From: Papaver somniferum | Lineage: Eukaryota; Streptophyta; Magnoliopsida; Ranunculales; Papaveraceae | Direction: 5' to 3' | NCBI RefSeq assembly: GCF_003573695.1 | Contig: NC_039363.1 | Location: 153,166,406 to 153,230,405, forward strand | DNA: 64,000 nucleotides | Shown: positions 56,950-64,000 of the stretch, in pieces | Numbering within the stretch: position 1 is the first letter of the stretch | Layout: every line of letters begins with the position of its first letter | Program-made: the position numbers and the translations under genes | The notes under the pieces: model-generated | Told to the model about the DNA's origin: nothing | Seen by the model: the letters and a program-made list of their open reading frames with translations, nothing else | Databases searched by the model: none

Positions 56950-58240
56950 ATGGTTGATCTTAGGTCAGGTTCAATTACAAATCCTAACCCAAACAATGCT
57001 AGCACTAGCAATACTGGTGGTACTCCAGAAACTACTCCCGCTTCCAACAACGGCACTGGAGGTACCACTCCTCCTCAAACCAACATCGGAAGTAATCCTC
57101 TTTTCGGGCGGTCTCCTGAGGAAATCATAGAAAATCCGCCTACCATAGATGATCTCATGAAGGTGCAAGAAATTATTGCCAAAAATCAGACTGATATGAC
57201 CACCACTCAGAAGGAGCTATGCAATTATCTCAAAACTCTCACAGACAAAATGTCAGAGAAAATCAGGACGGGTCGGAGAAAGGAAAAACCAAAGAAGTTA
57301 ATCCCGAAATCTTCCCAATTCATGTGGTGGATGATGATGAAGTCCGCAAAGCTGTAAATAACTCACCAGAGAAGGAGTTCGCAGGTTTTATCACTCGTGA
57401 AGATCTGGAATACTTTCTGGAGGGTCGAGGAAAAGGCAAGACATCATCTGTCCATCGTCACCAACCTCCATATCCCGCTGCTACACAAAGAATTCCCCTC
57501 CCAAAGGGCTACACTTCTCCAACGTTTACACACTACAATGGAACATGGAATGCCCTAGAATATGTTTCTCGATTCCTAGATGCAGTAGGAGAACACGAAC
57601 ACAAACATGTCGTACGCTTGAAGGAATTATCAAAGTCTTTGACAGGTCGAGCATATACTTGGTACAATAACATCGCACCAGGGAGCATCACTTGCTGGGG
57701 AGAAATGGTCAATGCTTTTTACCGGAAATACTTCTTCGTCTCAGAGCATATTACCCTCTCTGATTTAGGAAGAATATCTCAGAAGAACAATGAACATCCG
57801 AATGATTATGTAAAGAGGTTTATAATCCAGGCCCTATATTGTCATGACCCGAATGTCACTGAATAAAAATTGGTGGACTTGTGCATCAGCGGAATAATCC
57901 CGGTCTACAGAGCCTTACTGGAAAATATTTGGTTCAAGACTTTCTCAGAACTTCATGAAGCATCCAAGGGATCAGCAACTACTGCTCTGGACTTACTAGA
58001 AAGAACAAGAGCTACAAATATCGAGGAACTACAAGAAACTTGGGGAAGTGCCATGCGCCTGATCAACAAGCAGTACAATCTCCAACCTTCCATGAATGTT
58101 ATTGAAGGAAGCAGGAGGAAAGCCGAAGCATAGCAGCATAAGAACGCTTCTCCAATGTCTCATCCTACAAAAGCGTCAAGGAAGGATAACCAAGCTCGAA
58201 ACGCACAAACACCGACTCAACGTTAGCAGAATGACCAGGA
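56950..58240 (+). pseudogene. Element D gag
   Basis: The ATG at 56950 gives MVDLRSGSITNPNPNN, a Thr/Pro-rich N-terminus and a helical stretch (LMKVQEIIAKNQTDMTTTQKEL). A frameshift near 57255-57270 moves to the frame 57219-57866, which carries ITREDLEYFLEGRGKGK, PLPKGYTSPTF and the capsid-like GRAYTWYNNIAPGSITCWGEMVNAFYRKYF...RISQKNNEHPNDYVKRF. TAA at 57864-57866 interrupts it; the same frame continues to 58133. Closely parallel to E gag (51592-52718). Confidence 0.8.
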
Positions 58241-59400
58241 AGAACCAGAATTTCCTTTCCCCATTGAAGAGGCGATCGAGCTATTGGAAGTCTGGATTCA
58301 AGGCGGTACGATCAACCTACCTCCCGTTGGGTGAGAGCCGACAGAGGAGGAAATGGAGAATCCGCGCTACTGCCGCTTTCATAGGTATGTAAGTCATCCA
58401 ACAAGTGATTGAAGAACGTTGAAACGCATATTCAAAGAAAATGTCGATTGAGGAGAACTTGGGATTAAAGGAATACTCAAGAATCCTCTCCCAATTAGAA
58501 CCTACACACTCTCTGAACAACCAGTCAAAAAAGCAATTCAATCATTGACCGAGCACATCTGCGAATTTCTTTATTTGTCAAAGGCCCAAAGGAAGGACAT
58601 GTTCGCGGCTTTGAACCATATAGTGTCCGGGAAACGTCTGTCCATTGCAGAAGCACTCCATGAACCTCCGGTCACCGACAAAGAGATGTATGACTGGGGA
58701 CTTCTTACCACGGTCAATCTCAAAGGAAATGAATTCAGGAGAGAGTTGGTCGATGTTGTCAAGGATGTCAATATTATACCTTTGAAGACTCTCAGAGCTG
58801 CATGCATTACTCGACAAGAAGCCACTCATGCTCCTGTCTCAGTCAGAGATCACGAAGGAATATCCAGGGATACATATGGCTACATCATTCTTAAAATGAA
58901 AACTAGTTCAACCTGGTCGGAAACCAAATTTCACATAATCAGGGAGGACCCAGGATATGATATGATCCTCGGACGTACGTGGATTCATGCTGAAAAAGTA
59001 ACTACAACACCTTCAATTACACATTTCTATGTTGAAGAAAGCTCTTATTTGGAAGAACTAGAGGATACTCCATCGTTCGAGCATCTGGAGAAAGTCAAAG
59101 CTTTGATGGAACTAACACAAAAACCTGAAGAAAGCGCACATGCTTTCGTCAGAAAGTTCCGCACTCAGGCAAGTCTTATTTCCTCTCATGCGTCCATATT
59201 ATCAATTTTCAAACATGTTTCCCTAGCCCAGGGGCTTCACTCCACCGACAACCTAGCTATTGAAAAATGCTATGAGTGGATAACCTTACCTCAGCAATAT
59301 TTCACCAAGTGGTTGGATGCGAAGCCTATCCGAATCGAGCGTCTCACTGATACACTCATTGCTGAAATAATGACCGAACACAACAAGCAATTCCTAGATA
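58241..59400 (+). pseudogene. Element D protease followed by a second gag-like domain
   Basis: A zinc-knuckle remnant lies near 58350 (ENPRYC type, frameshifted). The open frame 58545-59546 then encodes a protease: the active-site position reads VDVVKDVNIIPLKTL (catalytic D-S/T-G lost), followed by THAPVSVRDHEG, YIILKMKTSSTWSETKFHIIRED and DMILGRTWIHAEK (about 58960-58990). Without a break it runs into EDTPSFEHLEKVKALMELTQKPEESAHAFVRKFRTQASLIS... (59060-59320), which aligns with the gag segment RISQKNNEHPNDYVKRF. Reverse transcriptase, RNase H and the integrase core are absent between here and 59500. Confidence 0.75.
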
Positions 59401-59419
59401 TTCTCCCTTGCACTAGTAT

Positions 59420-59742
59420 CCATATGTGTCGTAAGATTAGAAAGCTCCACAAACATGTAATCCCACTGTACGAGGAATTTCGAACCAGCAGAAAATATTC
59501 AGGGCAAGAACGATCAATCCTAACAAATTTCATGAAGGAGATTTAGTTCTTAAAGCAATTAAACGCAATCTCTATTCTGCAAGAAACTCTAACTGGGAAG
59601 GGCCTTTTATGATTTCTAAGTCGATGGCCGGAGGATACTACAAGTTGGCTGATATGAAGGGCAAGACGAGTGTGTCACTGATACAGGAGAATTGGCTCAA
59701 AGCCTTTGACGCTTGCCAAATTCAGCGTTTTGGAGTGTTATA
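59420..59742 (+). pseudogene. Element D integrase C-terminal tail
   Basis: After a frameshift near 59505 the plus strand encodes NPNKFHEGDLVLKAIKRN, NWEGPFMISKSMAGGYYKLADM and a terminal NWLKAF...RFGVL, stop at 59740-59742. This is the usual C-terminal pattern of Ty3/Gypsy integrases (GDLVLR...NWEGPY.I......Y.L.D). The zinc-binding and D,D,E core parts are missing, so integration activity is excluded. It marks the end of the former pol region. Confidence 0.7.
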
Positions 59743-60012
59743 AGCTCAAGGCACGAACGAACGCTCGAGATACCTAATGCATTTTAGGATTTTCTTTCAC
59801 ATGTATTTTCAATTTCTCTTAAATGTTTGCAATAATTGCATCCAATATTTGAATTCAACAGTTTATCAAAGTTCTTTTTAAAGAAAATCTCTATCAAATC
59901 TAAAAGAAAATCCTCAATCACTCACTTATCCGAAACCAATCAAAAAATCAAAACCAAAGTAAAACCTCATATCTCTCAGAAGTTCAAGGTTCAAGATATT
60001 ATGGAAATGAAA
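59743..60012. other. Element D spacer between the end of pol and the antisense gene
   Basis: AT-rich, with no recognised gene on either strand. Confidence 0.5.
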
Positions 60013-63000
60013 CTAAAGGAAATCATCAAAGAAAGATTTTTGCTCCTCTGCAATCTTCAGGTCTCGCAAAGCAGCTTTCTCTAACTCCAGTTCTTCAATC
60101 AACTGGGCAATCTTATCCTCCCTCTTCATCACAACATCACTTTTCAGAGGTGCATTCTTCTCAACTACTTTTTTAATGACTTCAATTCTCTCACGAATCC
60201 ATCCCACATTAAAACTCAGTTTCTCAGAATGGTCCAAATTATACTCCCAATCAAAGAGTACATCTGGAGTAACAGTACTTCTAGCTCTGGTTCATATATC
60301 ATCTATAACCCGTAAGAGAGCTCCTACATGCTTGGTCGAGAAATAACTTTGTTTTGGGTCTTTGGTGACGGAAATATGACCATATCTCTTCCATAAATCT
60401 TCATATATGCCGGCATATGCAATAGGAACGCTAAATCCACCAACTATTTCATGATATGGGAGCAACTCACCAAATGGGGGATCGAAAGCAACCCCTGCAG
60501 TAAAATATTTATGCACCACCAGGCGAGTCTCAGTTATCGGAGCATCTTCTCTTATCACTGGAAAAATTCTTTCTATTGATGGAGCAAGAGCAATGTCTTC
60601 TATCATAGCTTCTTCTATCCCTGGCCCGGCTCCCTCCGTCTCTGAAATAATAACAACTTGAGCATCATTCTCTCCAACTTTTTTTTTTGATAAGTCAAAA
60701 ATTGTATTAATAGATAACAAAATTTACAGAGAAGACTTTACAAGAAAAGAGGTCAAAGCAACCCTAAAAACTTTTAAACTACTTGAATCTATAATAAGCA
60801 ACATTAGGATATTCAACTGAATTTAGAAAATGAGGTCTTCCATCATAGTGCATTCCCTCTTAGTTATCTAGAAAACAACCACGCTTAGCTAATTTATCCA
60901 TTGAAAAGTTCGCCTCCCTAAACGTGTGAATGAACCTTATAGACTCATAGTGTCTACAAATTTCCCTACATCTATGCCTTGAAAACCAAGGAATATTTGA
61001 AAGCTTCCACCACACTGTAAGAATCTGAGCGCACACAAATACTTCTAACTCCCCATCTTGCAGCCCATTCTAGACCCATAATAATACCATACAATTCATC
61101 CAAATAGTTTGTAGTAACTCCAAGGCCAATAGACATTGCACCAAGGACAGCACAGTTCGCATCCCTTGCCATCACACCAGCTCCAGCAACGCCTGGATTT
61201 ACCCTCGCCGCACCATCACAGCAAATCTGAATTTCGTTCACTTCCAACAACTTCAGCAGCAACATTCTCATTACTCTTCTATGCGTAGCTGATAACATCA
61301 CCATTTTTATTTGTCATATTGCTTAATTCATCATCATTGGTTCCATTATTCTCAACTTTGGCATTTGGCACCTAATACGAAGATTACATGAGAATAGAAC
61401 GATTCAAGCATGGAAACCAAAGGAAATAATAAAATCTAATATGCAAGTTAACTAACACCATCTAATTTCTTTACTATACATTTAAGACATGGGAAAATAG
61501 TGTGAAAGTCATAAAAACACGTTTTACGATAAGTTCATCTGAGGAGATTTTACACTTACCTGTATAAGACGACGAACTGGGAGCAATTGGGAGGAATCTA
61601 ATGTTGAGTCATATACCATTCATTTTTTATGGATATCCTTTACAACATATCAAAATTTCATAGCAATTGGATAAATTAGCAAAGAGATGTCGTCGAAACA
61701 TTGAAATACACACCAGCTGAAAAATTTCTGGAAGTCTCCTGGAAGTTTACTGTTTCGCCTATTTCGGACCCTAAACATTCTTGAAACTCAAAACTATCAT
61801 GCTTTAAAGCTTTTAAATTTCCCGGGCATGAGAAAACATGGGTAGATCGCGAAAATCCAACATCGGACGAAGATTCTACAGCGTTTTTGCTAAAAGACTG
61901 AATTCTGAATTTTCTGACGACGTATTTCGCTAAAAAATTTCATTCATTCATATGGGTTCTCATTCATTCATCCACAAATCAGAAATTTCATACTTCTATG
62001 AAGAAAGTACAGGAGGAATACTTACTTGAGGAGTCTCTAAGCCGTTTGAAGGATTAATGTTGTTGAAGTCACCATTAGTAGCATTTTTACCTCCATTCGG
62101 TTCCGAGTTTTGAAGATCCTCCATCTCCTCATTTCCCAAGGAAGAATGTGCTTCATCAATATTTGTTTATCCATGGTGATATCCTCCTGGATGCATCAAC
62201 AACAATTATTATTATTTCATTCAAGGAAATACCTTGATCTCTTGCACGAAAGAGATACTTACATCGACTTCTTCATCGGTGCTGGATTCCTGAGTTGTTT
62301 TCCTGGGAGCAATTTGAAGACCGTCAATGATCGATGGAGCAAAATTCTGAAATAAATTAACAAATATTTGTTGTGTGATCCTAATTACGCGGATAAGAAA
62401 AGCCGTGATAAAAGAAGCAGTAGCAACTCACCAAAGAAGCGGCTGGGGACTGCACACTATTCGGTAACATCCTGTAATTCTTACTTCTGGGTTCTCCACC
62501 TCGGGGACTTTCTTCAATTTCCGTGAAGTCTATATCAATCCGAGGTCTCACTACACGACCATCCTGTGGTAAAATTAATGAAATCATTAAGAGGCGATTA
62601 TTATGTCTCTATAAAAGTCATAAGAAGAATACTTACTTGTAAACATCCTGGAAGTAATTTTCGTTTATCACCACTGGAAGGATACTTCAACCTTGGTCGT
62701 TCAGAAACCATCTCAACATAAGGAGGTTCTTGTACCGGAGTTTGAACAACCACTATGAAATCATATAAAGGATCAAGTTGCTGATTCCAGAAAGTTACAT
62801 AACCTGGAGTTGCATATGCGACCCGGTCAGAGCAAGGGTACAAATATTCACGCCTATTCAAATGTGTGCAATATCTAAAGAGTCTTTAAGTTGGTCGAAT
62901 AACGGTTTTTCTTTTCGAACATCTGAGACACACTGATCAAGACCCATTTTTTGAGCTTCTCTATCGATATTATATTCCTCCACCAGAAGTTTCCCATGTA

Positions 63001-64000
63001 TTACTGATACTAAGTAACCAGGAGTACAACTCAGTATAAAAGGATCTCTTACTGTCCCTCAGGTCTGCACCAGATTCCAAAATAACATTCTCTTCGGCGT
63101 CATTAAAAGTGATCAACTGTGAGACAAAAGGAGGAACCGACACCCAATGACGAAAGTTAAACTCAGTCTCATTTTCTAAGACACTGGTGAGGAGTGTCTT
63201 GCGTCGACGCTTCTTTATAGACCAGCGCATAATCCTGGCATTATCCTTCTCAGAAAGAACATAACGAGTATCAACATTCGCTCCTTGCAAGATGCTACGA
63301 GGAATTGGTGCATAGTTCTTGAAGCGCTCCCACAATAAATCTTGGAGAAACATTGTATTAACGTATGTTTCAACTTTCATAAAACCATTGGAAACACTAG
63401 AATCCACAACCAAGGAATCTAAATTGGATAATAGTGAACTAAGGAACAGACTACCAACGGTAAGTTTGTCACCTTGAGCTATCTTGATGGAAAAAGGAAT
63501 CACGAATGGCTTCAACAAGTTTCCATTATCTTCAAATACATCTCTGGATAACCATAGGCACAAGAAAGCAGCAATGTTTAATATACCATCCACAGGCATT
63601 TCAGGAGTTCCATCTCTTGCCCACCAGTGCTTCAACCATTAAGCATAACAAGATTTGCTGGATAATATCATACATCAGAGCTTTCAAGACATCAGATATT
63701 GCATTCTCATCTGCCGAAAGTGCTGCAGGGAAATTACCCGTGACACGAAGATTCAATAAGGCAACCACATCCTCGAAAGTGATGGTAAATTCTCTCCACA
63801 TGCATATGAAAGTATGAGTAGGAATATGCCAGCGAGCGAGAAAATCTACTATGCCTCTCACATCATGGTAAACCGACAAATCTCCAGCTGCTTGAATAGC
63901 TCGTGTCACCTGTGCACGATCCAACATGGTTCTCACATGACTATACCCCAACATATGTCTTGCCCATCCGGAAAAGTCTGTTAAAGGTTTTCGAGAAAGC
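60013..64000 (-). pseudogene. Plant mobile domain (PMD/MAIN-like) gene, multi-exon, antisense in element D, partial at window edge
   Basis: Minus strand. The first visible exon (64000-62637) encodes PMD motifs: GWARHMLGYSHVRTMLDRAQVTRAI, PTHTFICMWREFTITFEDVVALLNL, and then KHWWARDG...NIAAFLCLWLSRDVFED. Four more exons follow: 62563-62432, 62346-62263, 62186-62026 and 61371 onward. Introns are 62636-62564, 62431-62347, 62262-62187 (all 73-85 bp) and 62025-61372 (654 bp), all GT-AG and phase 0. The last exon, split by a LINE, ends in a predicted coiled coil (60237-60013). Breaks: frameshifts near 63650, 63000, 62880 and 62160; TAG at 61281-61279; TGA at 60294-60292. PMD proteins include MAIN/MAIL1, act in plant genome stability and silencing, and also occur in transposons. 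The start is outside the window. Confidence 0.75.
60673..61245 (-). mobile_element. 5'-truncated LINE inside the PMD gene
   Basis: On the minus strand it starts near 61245 and encodes RNase H motifs (QICCDGAARVNPG, DELYGIIMGLEW, RSDSYSVVEAF), then after a frameshift near 60975 SRHRCREICRHYESIRFIHTFREANFS and a stop. A 3' UTR and poly(A) (T-run 60679-60688) follow. It is a close relative of the LINE at 28440-29091. Direct repeats of 21 and 24 bases (60652-60672 and 61246-61269; same sequence apart from two changes and a 3-base insertion) are the target duplication. It splits the last PMD exon. Confidence 0.8.

Larger units (their letters stand above)
29952..64000 (+). mobile_element. Element D: Tat-like LTR element, plus strand, interrupted by E; right end outside window
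   Basis: The 5' LTR starts TGTTGATGGTGGATTTTC at 29952 and is split at 32375/56028 by element E, with AATAT at 32371-32375 and 56028-56032. Together the halves make an LTR of about 3.28 kb ending at 56892. Then follow a PBS (56895), gag, protease, a second gag-like domain and an integrase C-terminal tail (to 59742), then an antisense PMD gene running off the window. No 3' LTR is seen. It was inserted into the LTR of element G. Confidence 0.85.

Noticed and set aside
59743..60012. The 3' LTR of element D directly after the integrase tail
   Set aside because: No TGTTGA(T/C)GGTGG start or polypurine tract is found anywhere between 59743 and 64000.

Overview
The window is plant nuclear DNA made almost entirely of nested and decayed transposable elements. 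The evidence is Athila-type and Tat-type Ty3/Gypsy LTR elements, a Sirevirus-like Copia relic, L1-type LINE ends with plant-style RNase H domains, a plant mobile domain (PMD) gene with short GT-AG introns, and AT-rich spacers. I see no intact host gene, tRNA, rRNA or CRISPR array. The species cannot be named from sequence alone; a repeat-rich dicot is likely.

Layout. 1-3331 is a left-truncated LTR of a Tat-like element, split by a solo Athila LTR (1486-2923). A decayed leader and a LINE RNase H relic follow (to ~4590). 5150-8340 is an unusual cluster of four small broken genes in two convergent pairs that share a GC-rich promoter-side motif: two SANT/Myb-like proteins on the minus strand, a zinc-knuckle/GRF-type protein and an unrecognised basic protein on the plus strand. 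9049-9721 is a poly(A)-tailed retroposon (minus). 10622-11250 is a LINE ORF2 relic. 12033-19442 is a non-autonomous Sirevirus-like element on the minus strand (element F). 19670-26754 is a non-autonomous Athila element in which gag-pol is replaced by a different long ORF (element A). 27440-29951 is another Copia-like remnant (G) holding a LINE end.

From 29952 to beyond the right edge lies a three-layer nest. Element D (Tat-like, plus strand) begins at 29952. Its 5' LTR is cut at 32375/56028 by element E, the same family on the minus strand (32376-56027, 5-bp duplication AATAT on both sides). E in turn is cut by Athila element B (38176-49035), which has 97-98% similar LTRs by eye and a full but frameshifted gag-PR-RT-RNaseH-IN region. 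D resumes at 56028 with gag, protease, a second gag-like domain and an integrase C-terminal tail.

D and E share an odd architecture: gag, protease, a second gag-like domain, no reverse transcriptase, no RNase H and no integrase core, and then a gene on the opposite strand. In D that gene (60013 to beyond 64000, minus) encodes a PMD protein with at least five exons. Its introns are phase 0, and the sequence of its longest intron is also present in E. Introns can persist in an LTR retrotransposon only if they are antisense to the packaged RNA, so this looks like an intron-containing gene carried by the element family before D and E inserted. Every protein-coding unit in the window has frameshifts, stop codons or truncation, so all are annotated as relics.
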